DNA of 38,723 nt from positions 1 through 38,723 of the forward strand of contig NZ_JBGVSA010000031.1 in NCBI RefSeq assembly GCF_041807905.1, in the 5' to 3' direction. The notes under the pieces were generated by a model. That model did no database searches. It was not told the DNA's origin and saw only the letters and a list, made by a program, of their open reading frames with translations. Below, in pieces: positions 31,121-38,723 of the stretch (positions within the stretch are counted from its first letter, which is position 1; every line of letters begins with the position of its first letter). The position numbers were made by a program, and so were the translations under genes. This DNA is from JBGVSA01 sp041807905 (GTDB lineage: Bacteria > Pseudomonadota > Gammaproteobacteria > Burkholderiales > Rhodocyclaceae).

Positions 31121-33217
31121 ATGTCCCAGACCTCCCCCCAGACCTTTGCCGAACTGGAACTCTCCGCGCCCCTGCTGACGGCGCTGGATGATGTCGGCTA
31201 CGAGACGCCCTCGCCGATCCAGGCCGCGTGCATCCCACACTTGCTGGCTGGCCGCGACCTCCTCGGCGAAGCGCAGACCGGCACCGGCAAGACTGCCGCC
31301 TTCGCCCTGCCTTTGCTGCAACGGCTCGACCCGGCACAGAAGACGCCGCAGATCCTGGTGCTGACGCCCACGCGCGAACTGGCCATCCAGGTGGCCGAAG
31401 CCTTCCAGCGCTATGCCAAGTATCTGCGCGACTTCCACGTGCTGCCCCTGTACGGCGGCCAGAGCATGGTCGTGCAACTGCGCCAGCTCTCGCGCGGCGC
31501 GCAGGTCATCGTCGGGACGCCGGGTCGCGTCATGGACCACATCGAGCGCAAGAGCCTGACGCTCGACGGCCTGCGCGCGCTGGTGCTGGACGAAGCGGAC
31601 GAAATGCTTCGAATGGGCTTCATCGACGATGTCGAGTGGATTCTCGACCACACGCCCGAAGGCCGTCAGACCGCGCTGTTCTCGGCCACCATGCCGGCAC
31701 CGATCCGCCGCGTGGCCCACAAGCACCTGCGCGACCCGCAGGAGGTCAAGATCGCGGCGGCCACCACGACCGTGTCCACCATCCGCCAGAGCTACTGGCC
31801 GGTGCGCGGCGTGCACAAGCTCGATGCGCTGACCCGCATCCTGGAAGTGGAGGACGACTTTGACGCGGCCATCATCTTCGTGCGCACCAAGACTGGCACG
31901 GTGGAACTCGCCGACAAGCTCGAAGCGCGCGGCTACGCGGTCGCCGCGCTGAATGGCGACATGACGCAGGCGCTGCGCGAGCGCGTGATCGAACAGCTCA
32001 AGGGCGGCTCGCTCGACATCGTGGTGGCCACTGACGTTGCCGCACGCGGCATCGACGTGCCGCGCATCACGCACGTCATCAACTACGACATCCCGTACGA
32101 CACCGAAGCCTACGTGCATCGTATCGGGCGCACCGGCCGGGCTGGCCGCCAGGGAAGCGCGATCCTGTTCGTCGCCCCGCGCGAGACCGGCATGCTGCGC
32201 GCCATCGAACGCGCCACGCGCCAACCGATCCAGCAGATTGCCCTGCCTACGCGCGAAGCGGTCGCCGACCGCCGCGTGGCGCAGTTCAAGCAGCAAGTCG
32301 TGGAGGTGCTCGAGGAACAGGATCTGGATTTCCTCGAAGACGTGGTCAACGAACTCTGTGCCGAACAGGAGCACGACACCGCGCGCATTGCTGCCGCGCT
32401 GGCCTGGCTTGTGCAGCGGGAACGTCCCCTGCAACTGCCGGACACCGGCCCCGAACCGCGCCCCATGCCGGTCGAGGATCGCGCGGAAAGACCTCGCCGT
32501 GAGAACCGTGACGAAATCCTCTCGCGTCGCCGCGAGTTTGCTTCGGGCGGCCAGCAACGCTATCGCATCGACGTGGGCCGCAACCAGGGCGTGATGCCGA
32601 AGGAAATCGTCGGCGCCATCGCCAACGAAGGCGGCATCGAAGGGCGCCAGATCGGGCAGATCAATCTGTTCGACGACTACAGCACGGTCGAGCTTCCGAC
32701 GCTGCCCGAGGACGTCCTCTCGATCCTGCGCCGCACGCGCGTGCGCCAGGTGCCGCTGAACATCCGCCTTGCCGCACCGGGCGAAGGCGATGCACCACGT
32801 AGCTTCAAAGGGCCGCGTCGCGATGACGGCGAGCGCCGTCCGCAGCGACGTCAGGAATGGCGTGACGATGCACCGCCGAAGCGCGAATGGAAGGAAAGCG
32901 GCGAACGCCGCGCCTGGCGCGATGATGCGCCTCGACGCGACGAAGCCCCGCGCCGTGGCGAATGGAACGCCGATCGCGCAGCGCGCAAGGATTGGGGCGG
33001 CGAAGCACCGCGACGCAACTTCAACGAGCGCGGCAACTTCAGCGACCGCAACAAGGACGAACGCCCGAGCTTCCGCGACAAGGGGTTCGGTGATCGCGAA
33101 CGCGCGCCGTTCCGCGACAAGGGATTTGGCGATCGCGAGCGCCCCGCTTTTTCCAAGGAACGGGGCAACAAGCCATCTTGGGCGGACAAGAAGCCGGGCG
33201 GGCCGCGCAAAAAATAA
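31121..33217 (+). CDS. deaD: DEAD-box ATP-dependent RNA helicase (DeaD/CsdA type)
   Basis: Protein of 698 aa. Motif I AQTGTGKT (51-58), Ia PTRELA, II DEAD (157-160), III SAT (188-190), and the C-terminal domain motifs VATDVAARGIDVP and HRIGRTGRAG are in order. A CsdA/DbpA RNA-binding domain follows (about 485-560; RYRIDVGRNQGVMPKEIV). The last 140 residues are a basic, Arg/Asp/Glu-rich tail with two 13-residue tandem copies containing FRDKGFGDRER (33071-33148). It remodels RNA in ribosome assembly and cold adaptation. ATG 31121 is preferred over 31115 because AGG at 31111 is correctly spaced only for 31121. Confidence 0.93.
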   Translation: MSQTSPQTFAELELSAPLLTALDDVGYETPSPIQAACIPHLLAGRDLLGEAQTGTGKTAAFALPLLQRLDPAQKTPQILVLTPTRELAIQVAEAFQRYAKYLRDFHVLPLYGGQSMVVQLRQLSRGAQVIVGTPGRVMDHIERKSLTLDGLRALVLDEADEMLRMGFIDDVEWILDHTPEGRQTALFSATMPAPIRRVAHKHLRDPQEVKIAAATTTVSTIRQSYWPVRGVHKLDALTRILEVEDDFDAAIIFVRTKTGTVELADKLEARGYAVAALNGDMTQALRERVIEQLKGGSLDIVVATDVAARGIDVPRITHVINYDIPYDTEAYVHRIGRTGRAGRQGSAILFVAPRETGMLRAIERATRQPIQQIALPTREAVADRRVAQFKQQVVEVLEEQDLDFLEDVVNELCAEQEHDTARIAAALAWLVQRERPLQLPDTGPEPRPMPVEDRAERPRRENRDEILSRRREFASGGQQRYRIDVGRNQGVMPKEIVGAIANEGGIEGRQIGQINLFDDYSTVELPTLPEDVLSILRRTRVRQVPLNIRLAAPGEGDAPRSFKGPRRDDGERRPQRRQEWRDDAPPKREWKESGERRAWRDDAPRRDEAPRRGEWNADRAARKDWGGEAPRRNFNERGNFSDRNKDERPSFRDKGFGDRERAPFRDKGFGDRERPAFSKERGNKPSWADKKPGGPRKK

Positions 33218-33243
33218 GAAGCCCCTCTTCGGGCGTCAACCAG

Positions 33244-33271
33244 AAAGGCGGGCCACATGTCCGCCTTTTTT
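33244..33271 (+). terminator. Intrinsic terminator of the DEAD-box helicase gene
   Basis: Arms AAAGGCGG (33244-33251) and CCGCCTTT (33261-33268), 9-nt loop, T run to 33271. It lies 27 nt after the stop. Confidence 0.88.
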
Positions 33272-33287
33272 GCGCGCCGAGTCCGCC

Positions 33288-34484
33288 TCAGCGGACCTCG
33301 AGCGTTGGCGAATCCACCTTGCCCGTCAGACTGAAACCGCGCGTCGACACCTCGCCCCCCGGCAAACGCAGGGTGCCCGACATGTTGCCGCGTACCTGAC
33401 CATCATCGGTCAGCACGAAGGCGCCGGAACTGTGCATGGCGCCCGCATCCATGCGACGGATACTCACCGATACGGGCTTGCCCGCCGGCGCACTGAAGCC
33501 GCCTTCAAGCGTCTCGAAGCGCGTCAGACCACCGCCAGCCGGTCCGGCCGAAGCCTTGCGCATGCCTTCGAGCAGACCAAGACGATCAATGGCGCCCGCC
33601 TTGATGACGAACGTTCCGCTACTCGTCAGGCTCGCGCCCAGTTCTTCGAAAGTCGTCCCCGCACCGGCGAACTTCACCAAAGCATTGAGATCGCCCTGCA
33701 CCGTGGTGCGCGGATACGTGCGCGACAGGAAATCGCGCGCCCGCAACGAAGCGAGTTTCAGCTCGCCGTCCATCACGTACCTGTCGGTCAGCGTCAGACG
33801 CAAGCGTCCGCTCACCGCACCGCCGTCGCCATTGGCACCGATGCGATCGAGCACCAGTTGCTGGTCGTCCAGCACGCCTTGTGCGGCCACGCTATCGAAC
33901 AGGAAAACCGGCAGACCCGCCCATTTGAGCTGTCCGGCCTGCACCAGCACATTGAGCTTGTCACCCGCGGGCGCCGCCTCGAACGTCAATTTGTCGCCCA
34001 TCCTGATACGCACATGCGCCAACGTGCCGTCCGGAGCAAAGTCCATTTCCCCCGCCGGCAGATCGAGCGTGCCGTCGCCAAGACGCAGTTTCAGCCTGTC
34101 GAATGCCAACGTACTGACCTTGTAGCTGGACTTGCCGTCGATCGTTCCGAGGCGCGCCAATGCGGCCGGCGTAGCCGTCACCTCGTCGGTGCGAACCTTG
34201 ATACGGTTGGTGCGCAGCGACGTCAGCCATTCGGCCCAGTCAGGCGTCACCCAGGCGCGGCCGATATTGATCTCCTGCGCAGTGCGGATCGTCACTTTGC
34301 GAAGCTCGATGGCGGGCCAGGGCGTGAAAGCGTAGCCGCGATCGGCATACGTCACCTGCAAACCGAGCCACGATTCTGCGGCGGCGGCTGCCAGCGCCAA
34401 CGGAGCCGCCAACGCGCCGGCCAGCATTACCGCGCCAACGGCCCTGCGGCCGGAAGAGGCAAGTCGGGTCGAGAAGAGGGGCAT
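33288..34484 (-). CDS. AsmA-like envelope protein, uncharacterised
   Basis: Protein of 398 aa. An N-terminal basic segment and one hydrophobic helix (about 15-37, AVGAVMLAGALAAPLALAAAAA) are followed by beta-rich repeats. Features such as FTPWPAIELRKVTI near the start and repeated statements of the type LRLTLTDRYVMDGELKLASL and GDLNALVKFAGAGTTFEELGASLTSSGTFVI resemble AsmA/TamB-like proteins. Such proteins bridge the periplasm and move phospholipids. The family match is by pattern only. It is shorter than AsmA (about 617 aa). The gene is monocistronic, converging with the helicase gene. Confidence 0.7.
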   Translation of the reverse strand: MPLFSTRLASSGRRAVGAVMLAGALAAPLALAAAAAESWLGLQVTYADRGYAFTPWPAIELRKVTIRTAQEINIGRAWVTPDWAEWLTSLRTNRIKVRTDEVTATPAALARLGTIDGKSSYKVSTLAFDRLKLRLGDGTLDLPAGEMDFAPDGTLAHVRIRMGDKLTFEAAPAGDKLNVLVQAGQLKWAGLPVFLFDSVAAQGVLDDQQLVLDRIGANGDGGAVSGRLRLTLTDRYVMDGELKLASLRARDFLSRTYPRTTVQGDLNALVKFAGAGTTFEELGASLTSSGTFVIKAGAIDRLGLLEGMRKASAGPAGGGLTRFETLEGGFSAPAGKPVSVSIRRMDAGAMHSSGAFVLTDDGQVRGNMSGTLRLPGGEVSTRGFSLTGKVDSPTLEVR

Positions 34485-34558
34485 GGCGTTCTTTCCGTGT
34501 TCTGTCGATATGGCGAAAGTGGACGATCAACGATTCCGAAGAATCTTCAAAATGCTTC

Positions 34559-34587
34559 TTGACAGGCGGCGTTCGGGCATCTAACAT
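34559..34587 (+). promoter_or_regulatory. Sigma-70 promoter of the tRNA-Asn gene
   Basis: Perfect -35 TTGACA (34559-34564), 17 nt, then TAACAT (34582-34587; 4 of 6 match TATAAT). The predicted start is a few nt before the tRNA at 34604. Confidence 0.75.
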
Positions 34588-34603
34588 TCGCGTCCTCAAT
34601 TGA

Positions 34604-34679
34604 TCCCCGATAGCTCAGTCGGTAGAGCGCCGGACTGTTAATCCGTAGGTCCCTGGTTCGAGCCCAGGTCGGGGAGCCA
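34604..34679 (+). tRNA. tRNA-Asn (anticodon GTT)
   Basis: 76 nt including an encoded CCA. The acceptor arms TCCCCGA (34604-34610) and TCGGGGA (34669-34675) pair perfectly, followed by discriminator G and CCA. The D arm (AGCTCAGTCGGTAGAGC), anticodon loop CTGTTAA and T arm (CTGGTTCGAGCCCAG) are canonical. It resembles E. coli tRNA-Asn almost throughout. Confidence 0.98.
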
Positions 34680-34685
34680 AATTCG

Positions 34686-34714
34686 AAAGCCAGCACTTCG
34701 GTGCTGGCTTTTTT
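34686..34714 (+). terminator. UUCG-loop terminator of the tRNA-Asn gene
   Basis: Perfect 11-bp arms AAAGCCAGCAC (34686-34696) and GTGCTGGCTTT (34701-34711) with TTCG loop and T run to 34714. Confidence 0.93.
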
Positions 34715-35050
34715 CGTTTACCGCGTCTGTCTTGCGGGATTATTCCCCACCCCGCCCATCCAGGCGCGTCCGCCTGACCCAAGCCTTGTCGCGTCTGTCG
34801 TGCAAGCGCCATGACGCCCGCCGCAACGCTGCTCGAATCGGCCGGCACGACTGCTGTCGCTCGGCCGCTGCGTTGGACTTGGGACACATGCCGGACAGGG
34901 AATTTCACAGATTCCGCCCGGATATGCCTGTTGCAACACTATTTTTGCTGAACTCTGAATTCCCTCATCAATTTCCAGAGTTAGGGCAATCGCTTGAGAT
35001 GAAGCCGGACGCGAGACTTCAGACGTGCAATACGTCTAGGAGTACGCGTC
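34715..35050 (+). promoter_or_regulatory. Gene-free leader region of the autotransporter gene
   Basis: This 336-bp stretch between the tRNA terminator and the autotransporter start shows no gene. It holds a 7-bp inverted repeat AACTCTG (34951-34957) / CAGAGTT (34976-34982), with AATT extensions inside the arms, which could be an operator. A 6-bp hairpin AGACGT (35021-35026) / ACGTCT (35032-35037) abuts the AGGAG Shine-Dalgarno at 35038-35042, which lies 8 nt before ATG 35051. The hairpin could influence access of ribosomes. No convincing promoter was found. Confidence 0.45.
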
Positions 35051-38000
35051 ATGAATCGACATTTTCGCAGCCTGTGGAATGCAAGCCGGCATTGCTGGGT
35101 GGCAGTGAGCGAAGTGACCAGGTCACGTGGCAAGCCAGTTCAGTCAGATGCCAACTCAAACGAGGCGGCGCGCCCGAGCGCCGCCGCGTCGGCTATTCGC
35201 AAAGGCCTGACGGTCTTGATCGGCAGCGGGGTTGCATTTGCCTCGCAGGCGGCCAACACCATTACGCTCATGGACGAGGACAGCGTCACGATCCTGGGCG
35301 GCTACAAGGATCAGGCCAAGGCGGGTGGCGCGGACCCCGATGCAAAGCAGGTCCCCGATAACTATGTCTTCAACGGTGGCACACTGAATCTGACGGGGGG
35401 CTACTACCGGTCCACCGGGCGCATTACGGTCGGCGAAGGCCAGACCGGCAAGATCACAGGCGGCAGCAGCGCGAATCTGCCGGTCTGGATCAGCGCCGGT
35501 TCCATCTTCAATACGGCGCCGAACAAATCCGGCGCCATGTTCCTGCTCTACGCACCGCGCATGGCTGGCAGCCAGGTCGTGCTGGCCAAGGACGCCACGC
35601 TCGAAATCGCCTTCAACTATGAAGGCCGCAACTACGTCGCCGTGACCAACAACGGCAACTATGACCTGCCATATACCCCCGTCGTCTTTGGCGAGAACGC
35701 CCACATCAAACTCACCCGCGGTACCTTCCGTTTCGACCCATACCGTCATGATCGCGACGTCAAGCTGTCCAACTTCATCTTCAACGGTGGTTGGCTGTCC
35801 ACGCGTGGCGGCGATGACGTGATCACTGCGGACCAAGATAACCAGGCGATCGGCAAGATCGAAATGGGCATGGGCTCCGACACCTTCGTGCTGCCGGAAG
35901 GCATCAGCGTCACGGCGCTGTACGTGAATGGCGTGCCGGCCAGCGAAGTGCGCATGTACGAGTTCGCCACCGCATCCGCGGGCGCCACCGATGCAGGCAC
36001 AGGCGGGCTGACGGGCACCATGGCCGAAGGCTCCGGGATAAACCCGAGCGACACGGTCGACATCCAGAAAAACGCCTCGTCGACCGATATTACGTACAAC
36101 TTCGGCTACTACAACGACTTCATGACGGTAGCCGATGGCGCGCAGCTCATCGGTGGCACGGTCGACATGGGCAACGGCCCCGATACCTTTACTGCAACTG
36201 CCGCCACGCTCGACGGTGTGACGATCAAACTCGCCGATGGTGCGGATACGCTGAACCTCACGGGCACCACGTTGAAAAACGCGGTGGTGCTCGACCTTGG
36301 CAACGGCGACGACGTGGCCAATCTGACCGACCTCACCATCACGCCGCAAACAGCCACGCTGGCCTTGGGGGCGGGCAATGACGTCGCCAACCTGACCAAC
36401 GTGGTGGTCGATGGCGGTCAGGACAAAGCCGTCATCGGCATGGGCGCGGGCACCGATGCGGTGAATCTCGTGCGCGCCACGATCGGTAGCGCGAAGATCG
36501 ACATGGGTACGGCCGGCACCAGCACAGTCAATGTCATGGCCGACGCCACGGGTGGCGTCTCTCGCGTCACCGACCAACTGTCGCTCACGCGTAGCGGAAG
36601 CACGGCCGCCACGCTTGCCGTTCGCAGCGACGCCACGCTGCTGCTCTCAGGCGCCATCGACGTCGCCGGCAAGATTCAGGTCGACGCCGGCGGCACGCTG
36701 GCGGGCACCGGCAATGTTTCTTCGAGCGATGGCGTGAATCTTCAAGGCACTTTGCGAGTCGGCGCGGACGACGCAACCGATGGGCAGATTACGTTGAGGG
36801 ACAGCACTGGCGTGACCGCCCGGGATGGCGCCGTGATCACTGGCGGCGGCGTGCTCGAATCGAGCGGCATCGCGCTCGATGGCACCGTGAATGCCAACAT
36901 CGACGAGCACCGCAGCCTGACCTACAACGACCTGCTGTCTGGAACCGGCGCGCTGAAGAAAAATGGCGCCGGCAATCTCTCGCTGGGAGGCGCCAACACC
37001 TATGCTGGCGGTACGCAGACCACCGAAGGCACCGTCACCCTCACTCACCAGGATGGCGCCGGCATCGGCAACGTGCAGCTCGACGCAGATGCCACGCTCG
37101 CTATGGACTTCTCGGGCGTCGACACCTATGCCGTCTTCGACAACACGTTGAGCGGCACGGGCACGGCCAACGTTAACGGCCGCATGGTCGACATCACGGC
37201 GGACAACAGCGCGTTCAGCGGCACGCTCGACGTGTACGGACAGGCGCGCGTCACGGATGAAGTCAATCTGGGTCAGGCCGCGGTCGTCATCGAAAACGAT
37301 GGCACGCTGGACATCGAGAGCCCTGATGCCTTTGTGTTTGCCAACGCACTGCATGGAGCAGGCCTGCTGCACGCGAACGTCAGTGGTGCGAGCTTCGCGT
37401 TCGACGCTGGCGCAGGAACGACTTTTGGCGGCACCTTTGCCATCGAGAACGGTACATTCGCGCTCGAAGGCGACAACACAAGCGCGCTGACCAACGCCAC
37501 CCTGCGTATGGATGCAGACAGCGTCGTCACCATCGGCCAGGGCGAACAACACATAGACGGGCTGACATTCAATGGCGGCACGGCGGTCTTCGATGCCACG
37601 ATCCCCGATCACAATCGCGCCGAAGGGCATGTCAGTGTCGCCACGCTGGATGCTGCCGGCACCGGCGCCGTGCAGGTGAGCGTGCCCGATCCTTATGTGC
37701 CGAGCGTGCCAGGCACCGTGGATACCTCTACTCTGCTTGAACAGGACGACGGCAACGTCGGTCCGCAGCTTGTCAAAGCGCACACCGTGGTCGGCAGTGG
37801 CGGCGCATTGTCGCTGCTCGATCAGAACGGGCAAGCGATCAGCGCGCAACAGGGCGTCGACATCGCGCAAGGTGGGCAGATCGTCGCCCATGGCACCTAC
37901 GACTTCGGCATGACGACCTCGCCCGGAGATGGTCTGTATGTGAACTACGGACTGCGTGAAGTCGACCTGCAGGATTCGCAGACGTTGTCTCTGACGGCGG

Positions 38001-38723
38001 CGCCGGGCGCCGCTGGGGCCGCGACGGACCTTGCCGCCAAGGTCACGGGCGACGGCAATCTCGCCATCGCTGCCGGCGCAGGCAATCAGATATCACTGTC
38101 GAACGCCAACAGCGACTATCGCGGCGCCACGACGGTCGAGAGCGGCACGCTCGCGATGGCGGCCAACAATGCCCTCGGCCAGACCAGCAGGCTCGACGTA
38201 CAGGACGGCTCGGCCTTCGACATGGCCGGCTATCGGCAACGCGTCGGCGAACTCCAGACGGCAACCGGTTCGACGGTCGAACTGGCGGGCGGCACGCTTG
38301 CCATTGCTGCCGGCGGTAATGCCGACGGCGTGCTGAGTGGCAGTGGTCGACTCGATCTGGAGGACGGCACGCTCAACGTGTCCGGTTCGAATGGCGGACT
38401 TAGCGCTGTGGTTGGCATCGCATCTGCGGCGGCCGCGCGTCTGACCCATACGGACGGCCTGGGTACCGGCGCCATTCAAGACGAAGGCATCCTGGCGCTC
38501 GATGGCGCCACCGGTCGGCTCGCCAATGACATCAGCGGCAGCGGACAGGTCGAACTGACGCAGGGCGCGGCGGTGACGGCCACCGGCGACAACAGCGCAT
38601 TCGACGGGCGCTTTACGCTGGACAGCGGCACACAGCTTACCGTCAGCGCTGCACGCAATCTCGGCACGGCTTCGGTGGATAACGATGGCGCGCTGCACAT
38701 CGCGAGCTACACGGACTGGACGC
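35051..38723 (+). CDS. Autotransporter (type Va) with ESPR leader, partial at right edge
   Basis: First 1,224 codons, no stop to the window edge. Residues 1-28 form an extended signal peptide region (ESPR): MN..F..LWN......WVAVSE.......GK. A Sec signal core (AIRKGLTVLIGSGVAFA) ends near residue 70. The passenger is a long beta-solenoid rich in G, D, T and N. It has GxGxD-like repeats with aspartates at 277, 378, 399, 421, 444 and 469, and autotransporter-associated beta strands (PATR-type) such as GTGALKKNGAGNLSLGGANT, starting near residue 631. The C-terminal 12-strand barrel should lie beyond the window. It is expected to be secreted through its own barrel as an adhesin or surface factor; the specificity is unknown. 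Confidence 0.92.
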   Translation, partial: MNRHFRSLWNASRHCWVAVSEVTRSRGKPVQSDANSNEAARPSAAASAIRKGLTVLIGSGVAFASQAANTITLMDEDSVTILGGYKDQAKAGGADPDAKQVPDNYVFNGGTLNLTGGYYRSTGRITVGEGQTGKITGGSSANLPVWISAGSIFNTAPNKSGAMFLLYAPRMAGSQVVLAKDATLEIAFNYEGRNYVAVTNNGNYDLPYTPVVFGENAHIKLTRGTFRFDPYRHDRDVKLSNFIFNGGWLSTRGGDDVITADQDNQAIGKIEMGMGSDTFVLPEGISVTALYVNGVPASEVRMYEFATASAGATDAGTGGLTGTMAEGSGINPSDTVDIQKNASSTDITYNFGYYNDFMTVADGAQLIGGTVDMGNGPDTFTATAATLDGVTIKLADGADTLNLTGTTLKNAVVLDLGNGDDVANLTDLTITPQTATLALGAGNDVANLTNVVVDGGQDKAVIGMGAGTDAVNLVRATIGSAKIDMGTAGTSTVNVMADATGGVSRVTDQLSLTRSGSTAATLAVRSDATLLLSGAIDVAGKIQVDAGGTLAGTGNVSSSDGVNLQGTLRVGADDATDGQITLRDSTGVTARDGAVITGGGVLESSGIALDGTVNANIDEHRSLTYNDLLSGTGALKKNGAGNLSLGGANTYAGGTQTTEGTVTLTHQDGAGIGNVQLDADATLAMDFSGVDTYAVFDNTLSGTGTANVNGRMVDITADNSAFSGTLDVYGQARVTDEVNLGQAAVVIENDGTLDIESPDAFVFANALHGAGLLHANVSGASFAFDAGAGTTFGGTFAIENGTFALEGDNTSALTNATLRMDADSVVTIGQGEQHIDGLTFNGGTAVFDATIPDHNRAEGHVSVATLDAAGTGAVQVSVPDPYVPSVPGTVDTSTLLEQDDGNVGPQLVKAHTVVGSGGALSLLDQNGQAISAQQGVDIAQGGQIVAHGTYDFGMTTSPGDGLYVNYGLREVDLQDSQTLSLTAAPGAAGAATDLAAKVTGDGNLAIAAGAGNQISLSNANSDYRGATTVESGTLAMAANNALGQTSRLDVQDGSAFDMAGYRQRVGELQTATGSTVELAGGTLAIAAGGNADGVLSGSGRLDLEDGTLNVSGSNGGLSAVVGIASAAAARLTHTDGLGTGAIQDEGILALDGATGRLANDISGSGQVELTQGAAVTATGDNSAFDGRFTLDSGTQLTVSAARNLGTASVDNDGALHIASYTDWT

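Noticed and set aside
34732..35361. 209-codon plus-strand open frame across the autotransporter start
   Set aside because: It is in a different frame from the ESPR-bearing gene and shows no recognisable features.
35156..36577. 473-codon minus-strand open frame under the autotransporter, and similar frames to 38698
   Set aside because: The plus frame has an ESPR, signal peptide and passenger repeats and stays open for 1,224 codons; the minus frames are its mirror.
34604..38723. Genomic island inserted at tRNA-Asn
   Set aside because: tRNA genes are common integration sites, but no integrase and no duplicated tRNA 3' end was seen within the window.

Overview
The window is high-GC chromosomal DNA from a betaproteobacterium. 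Gene content and gene order point to Burkholderiaceae, most like Pandoraea. The evidence is the cysS / ppiA-ppiB-lpxH block, the hisBHAFIE-hinT-tatABC run, the purN-DUF3108-rsmB block, and an autotransporter with an ESPR-type leader. The genus is an inference from protein resemblance and no database search was run. Nearly all genes are ordinary chromosomal genes packed with short gaps. Several starts are decided by ATGA or GTGA overlaps or by Shine-Dalgarno spacing.

Layout. 1-419: gene-free, carrying a structured dispersed-repeat-like element. 420-2495 (minus): an orphan ParA-type ATPase with a TTG start, and cysS. 2794-5464 (plus): periplasmic and cytosolic cyclophilins, lpxH, an AHSA1/SRPBCC protein. 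5476-8580 (minus): M61 peptidase, PLD-family nuclease, LolD/YbbA-type ABC ATPase; the last overlaps head-to-head with tesA (8567-9172, plus). 9210-9929: TVP38 membrane protein. 10002-15882 (minus): one long transcription unit hisB-hisH-hisA-hisF-hisI-hisE-hinT-tatA-tatB-tatC, ending in a UUCG-loop terminator. hisC diverges from it (16020-17090, plus). 17141-21469 (minus): mscS, rsmB, DUF3108 protein, purN; then dedA. 22310-22696: small Ala-rich lipoprotein. 22723-23241: low-molecular-weight tyrosine phosphatase. 23301-23875: a gene-free array of four diverged repeats, each with three DnaA-box-like 9-mers at fixed spacing. 23883-25193: CNNM/CBS transporter. 25363-27663: a chemoreceptor and a MotD-type stator protein, divergent, each with a sigma-28-like promoter. 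27673-29066: a CopZ-like chaperone with a CueR-type operator, and an isolated sulfate-binding protein. 29140-30871 (minus): moaA-mobA. 31121-33217: DEAD-box helicase. 33288-34484 (minus): AsmA-like protein. 34604-34679: tRNA-Asn. From 35051 to the right edge: the first 1,224 codons of a large autotransporter, still open at the edge.

Functional themes are histidine synthesis with Tat export, envelope biogenesis (LpxH, LolD-like ATPase, DedA/TVP38, AsmA-like protein, autotransporter), molybdenum cofactor synthesis, motility and chemotaxis, and copper and sulfate handling.

The least explained element is the DnaA-box-like array at 23301-23875. It has four gap-free 72-nt cores, most followed by a T-loop hairpin whose stem sequence differs between copies. 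It could be a DnaA-titration or reactivation locus, or a clustered family of intergenic repeats. The autotransporter passenger also carries an array of GxGxD-like repeats at 21-25 residue spacing, which is unusual next to standard autotransporter strands.
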